The position numbers were made by a program, and so were the translations under genes. From positions 1-55,610 of the forward strand of contig DDKS01000027.1 in assembly GCA_002340095.1 (NCBI GenBank): a stretch of 55,610 nucleotides of DNA. Direction: 5' to 3'. The notes under the pieces were generated by a model that saw nothing but the letters and a program-made list of their open reading frames with translations, made no database searches and had not been told where the DNA came from. Below are positions 8,161 through 15,876 of this stretch, piece by piece; position 1 is the first letter of the stretch, and each line of letters opens with the position of its first letter. The stretch is from Betaproteobacteria bacterium UBA2592. Its GTDB lineage: Bacteria; Pseudomonadota; Gammaproteobacteria; Burkholderiales; Rhodocyclaceae.

Positions 8161-9411
8161 GTGCCTTTCGGCTTCTACATCATCATGGCGGCGCAATTCT
8201 TTTCCGCGCTGGCCGACAATGCCCTCCTCATCGCCGCCATCGCCGCCCTGCGCGACATGCAGGCCCCAAGTGAATACGAGCCCCTGCTCAAGACCTTCTT
8301 CACTATCTCTTACGTGGTACTGGCCGCCTTCGTCGGGGCCTTCGCGGATTCCATGCCCAAGTGGCGGGTCATGTTCATCAGCAACAGCATCAAGATCGTC
8401 GGCTGCACCATGATGTTCTACGGCATCCATCCCCTGGTGGCCTATGCCGTGGTGGGACTGGGGGCCGCCGCCTACTCCCCGGCCAAGTACGGCATCCTGA
8501 CCGAGTACCTGCCGCACCGCCTGCTGGTGGTGGCCAACGGCTGGATCGAGGGGCTCACCGTGGGCGCCATCGTCCTGGGCGTGGTGCTCGGTGGTTTCCT
8601 GATCTCCCCCGGGGTGACCCAGACGATGATGTCCTGGAAGCTGCCCGGCATCGACTACAGCGGCGAGCTGGTGGTGGCCGTGATCGGCCTGCTGTACCTG
8701 GTGGCCGCCCTGTTCAACCTTTATGTGCCGGATACCGGGGTGGACCACAAACCCCTGAAGAAGAATCCCCTGTACCTGATCCACGAGTTCAACCATTGCC
8801 TGAAGCTGCTCTGGCGCGACAAGCTCGGCCAGATCTCCCTGGCAGTGACTACCCTGTTCTGGGGGGCCGGAGCCACCCTCCAGTTCATTGTCATCAAATG
8901 GGCAGAAACCGCTTTGCGGCTCGATCTTTCCAAATCGTCAATGCTCCAGGGGGTGGTTGCCGTCGGCGTGGCCGCGGGTGCGACCCTGGCGGCACGCTTT
9001 GTCACCCTGCGAAAATCGGTGCGGGTGATTCCCCTGGGCATCGCCATGGGGATCATCGTGCTGATCATGAACTTCGTGACCAGCATGGAAGTGGCCATTC
9101 CCCTGCTGATCCTGATCGGCGGTCTGTCGGGCTTCTTCGTGGTTCCCATGAACGCCCTGTTACAGCACCGGGGCCATATCCTCATGGGAGCCGGCCACTC
9201 CATCGCCGTGCAGAACTTCAACGAAAACCTGTCGGTACTGGCCATGACCGGCCTTTACTTCGTGATGATCAAAATGAACCTCTCCATCTACGTGGTCCTG
9301 ACCCTGTTCGGACTCTTCGTCAGCAGCACCATGTACCTGATCCGCAACCGGCATCTGGCCAACCAGCGCGAATACGACGACGTCGCCCACCTGGACGACA
9401 CTCGCCACTGA
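8161..9411 (+). CDS. lplT: lysophospholipid transporter LplT
   Basis: A 416-residue major-facilitator protein with about 12 predicted TM helices. It opens with the LplT-typical segment FFSALADNALLIAAIAAL and contains GILTEYLPHRLLVVANGWIE. LplT flips lysophospholipids across the inner membrane for re-acylation. The dedicated acyltransferase (Aas) is not adjacent. The start is GTG at 8161; no closer ATG precedes the conserved N-terminus. It is convergent with the UDG gene, with 24 bp between the stops. Confidence 0.92.
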   Translation: MPFGFYIIMAAQFFSALADNALLIAAIAALRDMQAPSEYEPLLKTFFTISYVVLAAFVGAFADSMPKWRVMFISNSIKIVGCTMMFYGIHPLVAYAVVGLGAAAYSPAKYGILTEYLPHRLLVVANGWIEGLTVGAIVLGVVLGGFLISPGVTQTMMSWKLPGIDYSGELVVAVIGLLYLVAALFNLYVPDTGVDHKPLKKNPLYLIHEFNHCLKLLWRDKLGQISLAVTTLFWGAGATLQFIVIKWAETALRLDLSKSSMLQGVVAVGVAAGATLAARFVTLRKSVRVIPLGIAMGIIVLIMNFVTSMEVAIPLLILIGGLSGFFVVPMNALLQHRGHILMGAGHSIAVQNFNENLSVLAMTGLYFVMIKMNLSIYVVLTLFGLFVSSTMYLIRNRHLANQREYDDVAHLDDTRH

Positions 9412-9435
9412 GATCCGGAACGACCCGCAGCCGTT

Positions 9436-10194
9436 TCAGCCGGCCTGGAGCTTCTGCATCTCCCGCCGGGCAAGGCACAGGTCCTCCCAGGCCTTGGCCT
9501 TCTCGGGCAGGTTGCGCAGCAGATAGGCCGGATGGTAGGTCACCAGAACCGGAATGTTCCCTAAGACGTGCCGCTTCTGGCGCATGGACGCCAAGGACTT
9601 GTCCTCCCCCAGCACGCTGTACACCGCGGCCTTGCCCAACAGCACGATCAGGCGCGGCTGCAGCAGTTCGATCTGACGCATCAGGAAAGGCCGGCAGGCC
9701 GCCATTTCATCCGCATGGGGCGTGCGATTGCCCTCGGGCCGACACTTGACCGCGTTGGCGATATAAACATTCTCGCCCCGGCGCAAGCCGATGGCATCCA
9801 GCATGGCATCGAGTAGCTTGCCGGCCTGCCCCACGAAGGGCTCGCCCCGGGCATCCTCCTCGGCCCCTGGCCCCTCGCCCACGAACAGCCAGTCCGCCTG
9901 CTGGTCGCCCACTCCCAGCACCGCCTGATTCCGGTGCCGGCACAGTTCGCAGGCGCGGCAGTCCTGGACCACACGAGCCAGCTCCTCCCAACCCAAGCGG
10001 CTGACCTCCGGACCGGCCACGACAGGCTGCACGGCGCCCACCGGGGCAGGCAGGGCCGCCACGGGCGGGGGCGGCGTCCCGAGGCTTTCCGGAGCCGCCT
10101 CCCGGACCGGCTGCGTCTCGCCCTCCCGGGGCCGCAGCCGCCAGAGCTGGAAACCCATTTCCTCGAGAATGGCGCGTCGGCAGGGATGGTTCAT
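9436..10194 (-). CDS. family 4 uracil-DNA glycosylase (Fe-S)
   Basis: A 252-residue enzyme that removes uracil from DNA. The Fe-S cluster cysteines are visible in the CRACELC segment, in AVKCRPEGNR and in MAACRPF. The uracil-binding GEGPGAEED and C-terminal HPAYLLRN motifs are present. The first ~65 residues are a Pro/Ala-rich extension not part of the catalytic fold, of a kind often seen in proteobacterial members. Its ATG overlaps the rimI stop (ATGA at 10191-10194), so it is coupled to tsaB-rimI. Confidence 0.95.
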   Translation of the reverse strand: MNHPCRRAILEEMGFQLWRLRPREGETQPVREAAPESLGTPPPPVAALPAPVGAVQPVVAGPEVSRLGWEELARVVQDCRACELCRHRNQAVLGVGDQQADWLFVGEGPGAEEDARGEPFVGQAGKLLDAMLDAIGLRRGENVYIANAVKCRPEGNRTPHADEMAACRPFLMRQIELLQPRLIVLLGKAAVYSVLGEDKSLASMRQKRHVLGNIPVLVTYHPAYLLRNLPEKAKAWEDLCLARREMQKLQAG

Positions 10195-10628
10195 GGCTGG
10201 ATTCCTTCCAGGCTGCGGCGGTACAGCAGGGCGTCCTCGCGCCCGGTCTGGGCGGGATAATAAGCCTTGCGCCGCCCGATCTCACGAAAGCCCAGATGCT
10301 GGTAAAGCGCCAGGGCGCGGCCATTGGAGGGGCGTACCTCCAGATACATGCTGGCCATGCCCTGGCGGGCGGACCATTGCAACACATGGCGCAACAACCG
10401 GGCCCCGAGCCCCTGCCCCTGATGCCCGGGCGCGATGGCGAGGTTGAGCAGATGCGCTTCGTCCAACACCGCCATGAGCACCACGAAACCGAGCAGTTCG
10501 CCCTTGCCCCGCAACACCCAGGCCCAATGGCCGGCCCTCAGGGAATCGGCAAAATGGTTAGCGCTCCAGGGAAAAGGCTGGACCGCCGCCTCGAGGGCTG
10601 CGACCCGTTCCAGGTCCTGCTCCGTCAT
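10191..10628 (-). CDS. rimI: ribosomal-protein S18 alanine N-acetyltransferase RimI
   Basis: A GNAT acetyltransferase of 145 residues from the ATG at 10628. The acetyl-CoA loop reads NLAIAPGHQGQGLGARLL and the C-terminal part YLEVRPSNGRALALYQHLGF. RimI sits next to tsaB in many proteobacteria and in some modifies the t6A machinery. The start is uncertain. The in-frame residues upstream (LQPLELKP) look like the first strand of the fold, so the true start may be TTG at 10637 or even CTG at 10679, which overlaps the tsaB TGA as CTGA and sits 6 nt behind GGGAGG. The ATG is the conservative choice. Confidence 0.9.
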   Translation of the reverse strand: MTEQDLERVAALEAAVQPFPWSANHFADSLRAGHWAWVLRGKGELLGFVVLMAVLDEAHLLNLAIAPGHQGQGLGARLLRHVLQWSARQGMASMYLEVRPSNGRALALYQHLGFREIGRRKAYYPAQTGREDALLYRRSLEGIQP

Positions 10629-10675
10629 GGGCTTCAATTCCAGGGGCTGCAGCCCCTCCAGGAGGTCCCCAGGAG

Positions 10676-11362
10676 TCAGGATCGGCCTCCCTCTGCAAGA
10701 CGTTCCGCCACCGTGCGCGCCACCTTGTCCCGGATGTAGCGGGGCGCGGCCAGGGCTGGGTCGAGCCCATCGCCCCGTGCCATCGCAGCGGCCGCCAGAT
10801 GGGCAACACTGCGGGCATGGGGCAGGATCCCGGGCCGACACTCCCAGGCAGCACAACGGGCCCGCAGATCGGGGTAGGCCGCCAGGGCATTGCCCACCGC
10901 CACCCATTCGCCCTCTGCCGCAGGCAGTGGCAGCATGCCGGGGGCGGCCAGCACCAGTTTCCCCAGGGGCTCCAGCGTCGCCCCGGTGCGCCTGAAGGTT
11001 CCGGCGTAGACTTCGCCCATGCGGGCATCGAGCAGGGTCACTACCCACTCCGCCCCGGCCTCCCATGCCATGGTTTCCAGGGAGCCGACCGGCAGCACCG
11101 GCCGGTCCAGCGCCACAGCCATGCCCTGGGCAATGCCGCAGGCCACCCGCAACCCCGTGAAAGCGCCCGGCCCCATGCCGAAGGCAATGGCATCGAGGGT
11201 GGCAAAACTGCTGCCCGCCTCGGCCAGCAGGCCCTGCACCAGGGGGATGAGGGTCTCCGAGTGGGGACGACCGGGAGGACAGGTGGCGGAAAGGACCCGG
11301 CCATCCTGCCAGAGGGCGCAGGAGCCGAGATCGGTGGTGGTTTCCAGGGCGAGGATCTGCAT
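10676..11362 (-). CDS. tsaB: tRNA t6A37 synthesis protein TsaB
   Basis: A 228-residue ASKHA-fold protein that partners TsaD and TsaE to make N6-threonylcarbamoyl-adenosine in ANN-decoding tRNAs. The N-terminal MQILALETTT and the FGMGPGAFTGLR loop are diagnostic. No Shine-Dalgarno precedes the ATG. Instead TAAAAT (11369-11374, minus strand) lies exactly 6 nt upstream, inside an inverted repeat of GGCCGG/CCGGCC, so the mRNA may be leaderless. The DUF3106 gene ends 29 nt upstream, and rimI follows with overlap. Confidence 0.95.
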   Translation of the reverse strand: MQILALETTTDLGSCALWQDGRVLSATCPPGRPHSETLIPLVQGLLAEAGSSFATLDAIAFGMGPGAFTGLRVACGIAQGMAVALDRPVLPVGSLETMAWEAGAEWVVTLLDARMGEVYAGTFRRTGATLEPLGKLVLAAPGMLPLPAAEGEWVAVGNALAAYPDLRARCAAWECRPGILPHARSVAHLAAAAMARGDGLDPALAAPRYIRDKVARTVAERLAEGGRS

Positions 11363-11391
11363 GGCCGGATTTTAACCCGGCCGGAAGCTTT

Positions 11392-11760
11392 TCACTTCCA
11401 GGTCGGTTCCTCGGCATCGGCCGGACCATGATGCTTGCGGTGCTGGCGGCGCATGGTCTCCCGCCACGCTTCCCGCTCCTCGGGCGTGAGGGACTGGAAT
11501 TTGCGCTGGAAATGCGCCCGCACGGCCTCCCGCTCTTCGGGACTGAGCCGGCCCCAGGCTTCCCTGTGAGCCTGCTTGCGGGCCTCCCGTTCCTCGGGGG
11601 TCAGGCGCTTCCACTCCTCCCGCATCTGCTGGCGCAGGTGTTCCCGCTGCTCCGGAGGCAGGCGGTGCCATTCCCGGGGCGGGGGCGGCTCAGCCCGGGC
11701 TGCCCCCCCTGCCACGGCAAGGAAGATGGTGGCCAGCAACGGAAGGAGTCGGAAGGTCAT
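11392..11760 (-). CDS. DUF3106 periplasmic repeat protein
   Basis: A 122-residue small secreted protein. A signal peptide (1 to about 24, ending ARA) is followed by almost four tandem 19-residue repeats, each beginning L-[PTS]-P-E-[EQ]-R-E, with charged alpha-helical content (Arg/Glu/Trp). This is the DUF3106 plan, superficially like Spy/CpxP-type periplasmic stress proteins. The function is unknown. I placed the start at the ATG at 11760, directly before the signal peptide; a longer frame from 11838 has no support. It is divergent from ompR-envZ, so a link to envelope sensing is possible but only by context. Confidence 0.85.
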   Translation of the reverse strand: MTFRLLPLLATIFLAVAGGAARAEPPPPREWHRLPPEQREHLRQQMREEWKRLTPEEREARKQAHREAWGRLSPEEREAVRAHFQRKFQSLTPEEREAWRETMRRQHRKHHGPADAEEPTWK

Positions 11761-11883
11761 GCAGGGCACCCCGGGAATCAGGCAGGGCGGATTTTCCCCC
11801 ACCCGCGCCGGGCGCCTCGTGGCAGTTTGTAACAACATGTTGCGTCAACGCCCCCCGGGGTCACACTTGTTACCATTCAATCA

Positions 11884-11912
11884 TTGGAGACCCGAAGCCG
11901 GTCTTTTAGATT
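11884..11912 (+). promoter_or_regulatory. candidate ompR promoter (leaderless spacing)
   Basis: TTGGAG (11884-11889) and TAGATT (11907-11912) are spaced by 17 bp. The ompR ATG (11919) follows the -10 after only 6 bp, exactly where the transcript should begin. There is no Shine-Dalgarno. Upstream, TTGTAACAACATGTTGCG (11827-11844) and TTGTTACCA contain GTAACA-type half sites reminiscent of OmpR/PhoB-family boxes. Confidence 0.6.
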
Positions 11913-11918
11913 AACGCC

Positions 11919-12650
11919 ATGAACGAACGCACCCAACGCCTGCTCATCGTGGACGACGATGTCCGCCTCCGGGATCTGCTACAGCGCTATCTGGGCGAAC
12001 AGGGTTACGAAGTCCGCCCTGTTGCCGATGGCAGCCAGATGGAAAGATATCTGCAGCGGGAACACTTCGATCTCGTCGTGCTCGACCTGATGCTGCCCGG
12101 TGATGACGGCCTCGCCATCTGCCGGCGGCTGCGGGGCCAGGGCAACAACGTCCCCATCATCATGCTCACCGCCCGGGGCGACGAGATCGACCGGATCGTG
12201 GGGCTGGAAATGGGAGCCGACGACTACCTGCCCAAACCCTTCAACCCCCGGGAATTGCTCGCCCGCATCCAGGCCGTGCTGCGCCGCCAGGGCCAGCGTC
12301 CCGGCGGCGCGCCCCTGGAAACACCGGCCCGGGTGCGCTTCGGCGGTCTGGAAGTGGATCTGAGCGCGCGCACCCTGACCCGGGGCGAGACGATTCTCAG
12401 CCTCACCACTGGCGAATTCGCGGTACTGGCCGCCCTGCTGCAGCACCCGCGCCAACCCCTCTCCCGGGACCGGCTCATGACCCTGGCCCGGGGCCGGGAA
12501 CAGGGCCCTTTCGACCGGGCCATCGACGTGCAGATCTCCCGCCTGCGCAAGCTGGTGGAACCGGACCCCGGCAAGCCCCGCTACCTGCAGACCGTATGGG
12601 GTTTCGGCTACGTGTTCGTTCCCGATGACAACGACCAGGCCGCCGGCTGA
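11919..12650 (+). CDS. ompR: two-component response regulator OmpR
   Basis: A 243-residue regulator. The receiver domain has the acidic pair in VDDD (11-14), phospho-acceptor D56 and K in LPKPFNP. The C-terminal OmpR/PhoB winged helix (about 140-235) ends with YLQTVWGFGYVFVPD, the EnvZ-partner OmpR type. It is probably tuned to osmolarity or envelope signals. envZ follows after 3 nt. The ATG has no Shine-Dalgarno and lies 6 bp after a -10 hexamer. Confidence 0.94.
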   Translation: MNERTQRLLIVDDDVRLRDLLQRYLGEQGYEVRPVADGSQMERYLQREHFDLVVLDLMLPGDDGLAICRRLRGQGNNVPIIMLTARGDEIDRIVGLEMGADDYLPKPFNPRELLARIQAVLRRQGQRPGGAPLETPARVRFGGLEVDLSARTLTRGETILSLTTGEFAVLAALLQHPRQPLSRDRLMTLARGREQGPFDRAIDVQISRLRKLVEPDPGKPRYLQTVWGFGYVFVPDDNDQAAG

Positions 12651-12653
12651 CCC

Positions 12654-13970
12654 ATGACCCTGCCCCGCTCCCTGCTGGCCCGCATCTTTCTCTGGGTGGC
12701 AGCCCTGGTGATCGTCACCAACCTGGCCTGGATCATGATCTTCCGGCTCGCCGATGCCGAGCCCCGGGCCCGGGCACTGGCCCAGTTCTCGGCCAGCGCC
12801 GTGAACCTGGTGCGGGTCGCCCTGCTCACCGCCAATCCGGAACTCCGCCCCGCCCTGCTCCAGGAACTATCGGACCGGGAAGGCATCCGCCTCCTGCCGC
12901 GAGACCCCCACGACCAGATCGCCCCCCTGCCCGGCGACGGCTTCATGGCCCACTTCCAGGAACAGACCCGCACCCTGCTCGGACCGGAAACCCAGCTCTC
13001 CCTCCAGGTAAACCAGGAGCCGGGCCTGTGGATCAGCTTCGCCCTCGTTCCCAGCGAAGCCGACGAATTCTGGCTGATCCTGCCCCTGGACCGGACCGAA
13101 CGGCGCATTCCCTGGCCCTGGATCGGCTGGGGCACCCTGGCGGCGGCCCTGGCCCTGGTGGTGGCCTGGCTGATCGCCTCGCGCATCAGCCGGCCCCTGC
13201 GCCACATGGCCTGGGCCGCCCGCCAGGTAGGCCTGGGCAACACGCCCCCGCCCCTGCCCGAGGAAGGCCCGGAAGAATTGCAGCGGCTCGCCGGGGCCTT
13301 CAACCGCATGTCCCGGGATCTGGCCTACCACGAAAAGGAAAGGGCCGAGATCCTCGCCGGCATCTCCCATGATCTGCGCACCCCCCTCGCCCGCCTGCGC
13401 CTGGAAGCGGAACTGAGCCTGCCCGAGGGACCGGCCCAGGCCGGCATGGCAGCCGACATCGCCCAGATGGACGCCATCATCGCCCAGTTCCTCGAATACG
13501 CCCGGGGCGAGGCGGAAGAGCGGCCCGAACCCTGCGACCCCCTGCCCATCCTGGAGGATCTGGCCAGCCATGAAGAAGCGATCCAACGGCCCCTGCAACT
13601 GGAGGCCGCCCCCCTGCCCCGGATTCCACTGAAGGCCAGGGCTCTGCGTCGGGCTCTGGGCAATCTGGTGGACAATGCCTGGAAATACGGCGCGCCGCCA
13701 GTACGGCTACAGGCCCGTGTGCAGGGCCCCTGGCTGGAACTTTCGGTACTCGATGCAGGCGCCGGCATTCCCATGGCCGAGGTGGAACGGCTCAAGCGCC
13801 CCTTCACCCGGCTGGAAACAGCCCGCAGCGGCGCTACCGGCACCGGGCTGGGGCTGGCCATCGCCGACCGGGTAGCCCGCGCCCATGGCGGCAGCCTGGA
13901 GCTGACGCCAGGCCCTGATGGCAAGGGCTTGTGCGCCACCCTACGCCTGCCACGTACTCCCATGACATAG
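12654..13970 (+). CDS. envZ: sensor histidine kinase EnvZ
   Basis: A 438-residue inner-membrane kinase. TM1 (about 10-30) and TM2 (about 157-176) enclose a periplasmic domain of about 125 residues, and HAMP follows TM2. The H-box has phospho-acceptor H239 in GISHDLRTPLARLRLE, and the ATPase domain has DNAWKYG (N-box) and GTGLGLAIADRV (G2-box). It phosphorylates and dephosphorylates OmpR, encoded 3 nt upstream in the same operon. Confidence 0.94.
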   Translation: MTLPRSLLARIFLWVAALVIVTNLAWIMIFRLADAEPRARALAQFSASAVNLVRVALLTANPELRPALLQELSDREGIRLLPRDPHDQIAPLPGDGFMAHFQEQTRTLLGPETQLSLQVNQEPGLWISFALVPSEADEFWLILPLDRTERRIPWPWIGWGTLAAALALVVAWLIASRISRPLRHMAWAARQVGLGNTPPPLPEEGPEELQRLAGAFNRMSRDLAYHEKERAEILAGISHDLRTPLARLRLEAELSLPEGPAQAGMAADIAQMDAIIAQFLEYARGEAEERPEPCDPLPILEDLASHEEAIQRPLQLEAAPLPRIPLKARALRRALGNLVDNAWKYGAPPVRLQARVQGPWLELSVLDAGAGIPMAEVERLKRPFTRLETARSGATGTGLGLAIADRVARAHGGSLELTPGPDGKGLCATLRLPRTPMT

Positions 13971-14051
13971 GATAACGTCGTACAATATTCCCACGTCAAA
14001 CCCTTTGAATGCCATTTTCAATCACTCCCCAGGCACAGCGAAAGGTTCATC

Positions 14052-14621
14052 GTGGGCTTTCTCGACCACTTCCGCTCCATCTTCACCTCTCCCGTCGGAC
14101 GGCGGAGCGCGGTTCCAGCCACCGCCCCCGACGACACCCGGGACGAGCGCCGCCGCCGGCAACGTCGCAATCCCAAGGAAGGCACCACCATCCTGCTCAT
14201 CGACGACTCCCCCACCATCCTCACGGCCCTCAAACGCATTCTCCGCTCTGCCGGCTGCGTCACCCTGGAGGCACCGGACGCGGAACAGGGTCTGGAGATC
14301 GCCGCCCGGCAGACGCCGCACCTGATCTTCCTGGACATCGTCCTGCCCGGCATGAACGGCTTTGCCGCCCTGCGCCAACTGCGCCGGGATCCGGCCACCC
14401 GGGATATTCCCGTCATCATGATGAGCGGCAACGAACAGGCGACCGAGCAGTTCTTCGGCACCCGCATCGGTGCCGACGATTTCATGAAGAAGCCCTTTTC
14501 CCGCTTCGAGGTCTTCGCCCGCATCGAACGGCTGCTCGATGAGACGGACGTGCCCCGGCGGCTGCCGCGACCGGATGAGCCGGCTCCGGTTTCCCGGAGT
14601 GCCGCCCTGCAATCCTCCTGA
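14052..14621 (+). CDS. single-domain response regulator (PilG/PilH-like)
   Basis: A 189-residue protein. A ~45-residue basic N-terminal extension (RRRRQRRN) precedes one receiver domain (about 46-165) with ILLIDDS, phospho-acceptor D95 and K in FMKKPF. There is no output domain; a short polar tail ends it. Such stand-alone receivers act in pilus, chemotaxis or phosphorelay pathways. It starts with GTG (14052) behind AAAGG. A TACAAT hexamer at about 13980 may be its own -10. It follows envZ by 81 bp and is convergent with ispF. Confidence 0.85.
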   Translation: MGFLDHFRSIFTSPVGRRSAVPATAPDDTRDERRRRQRRNPKEGTTILLIDDSPTILTALKRILRSAGCVTLEAPDAEQGLEIAARQTPHLIFLDIVLPGMNGFAALRQLRRDPATRDIPVIMMSGNEQATEQFFGTRIGADDFMKKPFSRFEVFARIERLLDETDVPRRLPRPDEPAPVSRSAALQSS

Positions 14622-14630
14622 TCCGGCCTG

Positions 14631-15125
14631 TTATTCCAGCGCCGCCAGCAATACCACCGCCTGGGCCTCGATAGCCTCGTTGCGGCCCAGGTAGCCCAGT
14701 TTCTCGTTGGTCTTGCCCTTGATGTTGATGCAGTCAGGCGCCACACCCAGATCTTCCGCCAGGATGTTGACCATGGCGGGAATATGGGGCGCCAGGCGGG
14801 GCTGTTGCGCAATCAGGGTGGCATCCAGATTGACGAGCTGCCAGCCCCGGCCCCGGACCAGGGCGTAGGCATCCCGTAGCAGCACCCGGCTATCGGCGCC
14901 CTTGTAGCGGGGATCGGTATCGGGAAAATGGCGCCCGATGTCGCCCAGGCCCGCTGCCCCCAGCAGGGCATCGGTGACAGCATGCAGCAGGGCGTCCGCA
15001 TCGGAATGGCCAAGCAAGCCTTTCTCGAAGGGAATGTTCACTCCGCCCAGGATGAGCCGGCGCCCTGGGACCAGGGCGTGCACGTCATAACCCTGGCCGA
15101 TCCTGAATCCTTGCCTTGCCATCAT
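14631..15125 (-). CDS. ispF: 2-C-methyl-D-erythritol 2,4-cyclodiphosphate synthase IspF
   Basis: A 164-residue trimeric MEP-pathway enzyme closing the cyclodiphosphate ring. The zinc ligands are in GYDVHAL and HSDADALLHA, with DIGRHFPDTDP and NIKGKTNEKLG further on. The start at 15125 lies 8 nt after AGGAGG and overlaps the ispD stop (ATGA); a second ATG at 15122 follows immediately. ispD and ispF are coupled. Confidence 0.97.
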   Translation of the reverse strand: MMARQGFRIGQGYDVHALVPGRRLILGGVNIPFEKGLLGHSDADALLHAVTDALLGAAGLGDIGRHFPDTDPRYKGADSRVLLRDAYALVRGRGWQLVNLDATLIAQQPRLAPHIPAMVNILAEDLGVAPDCINIKGKTNEKLGYLGRNEAIEAQAVVLLAALE

Positions 15126-15829
15126 TCCCCGGCCCTCCTGCCGCGCAGAATCCACTCGGCCAGTCCCAGGTCGGCCGGATAGGTGACTTTGAGATTGGTG
15201 CTTTCCCCCCGCACCAGACGCGGCTGGTGGCCGGCCGCTTCCATGGCGCCAGCTTCGTCGGTAACGTCCCGGCAGGCGGACAGGGCCTGCCGCAGCAGGT
15301 CATAGCGGAACATCTGGGGCGTCTGGGCCTGCCACAGGCCGTCCCGGGACAGGGTTTCCCAGACCCGCTGCCCGGCATCGGCCCGCTTCAGGGTATCCGC
15401 CACCGGAACCGCCAGCAGCCCCCCCACCGGATCATCGGCCAGCTCGTCCATGAGCCGGTCCAGCATGGTCCGGGACAGGCAGGGTCGCGCCGCGTCATGA
15501 ACAAGCACCCAATCCTCTTCCGCCAGGGCCGTGGCCGCCGCCCGCAGGCCGTTGGCAACACTTTCGGCACGACTGGCACCGCCGCAGGCCACCACTTCCA
15601 GGCGGGGCCCCAGCTCCAGCCAGCCTTGCTGCCATTCCGGCCGGGACCACCAGGCATCTTCGGGGGAAATCACCACCCATACTCGTTCCAGGCGCGGGTG
15701 CCGGCAGAGCACGTCAAGGGTGTGCCAGAGCAGGGGATGTCCGAGCAGGGGCAGGTACTGCTTGGGGACTTCAGCGCCAAAGCGGGAACCGCTGCCGGCA
15801 GCGGGGACGATTGCATAGTAACGAGCCAT
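15122..15829 (-). CDS. ispD: 2-C-methyl-D-erythritol 4-phosphate cytidylyltransferase IspD
   Basis: A 235-residue nucleotidyltransferase of the MEP isoprenoid pathway. The Gly-rich CTP loop is VPAAGSGSRFGAEVPKQYL, and VLVHDAARPC and TDEAGAMEA are conserved. No Shine-Dalgarno precedes the ATG. A TAAAAT hexamer (15836-15841, minus strand) lies exactly 6 nt upstream, suggesting a leaderless transcript. It is divergent from the MgtC/DUF4010 gene across 47 bp. Confidence 0.97.
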   Translation of the reverse strand: MARYYAIVPAAGSGSRFGAEVPKQYLPLLGHPLLWHTLDVLCRHPRLERVWVVISPEDAWWSRPEWQQGWLELGPRLEVVACGGASRAESVANGLRAAATALAEEDWVLVHDAARPCLSRTMLDRLMDELADDPVGGLLAVPVADTLKRADAGQRVWETLSRDGLWQAQTPQMFRYDLLRQALSACRDVTDEAGAMEAAGHQPRLVRGESTNLKVTYPADLGLAEWILRGRRAGE

Positions 15830-15876
15830 CGCGTAATTTTAAAACAGAGACCGCTGCTGCGAGGAAAAGACAAAGA

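Noticed and set aside
10679..11429. Long upstream extension of the rimI frame
   Set aside because: It overlaps tsaB in another frame and has Gly/Arg-rich shadow composition; only the C-terminal RimI part is real.
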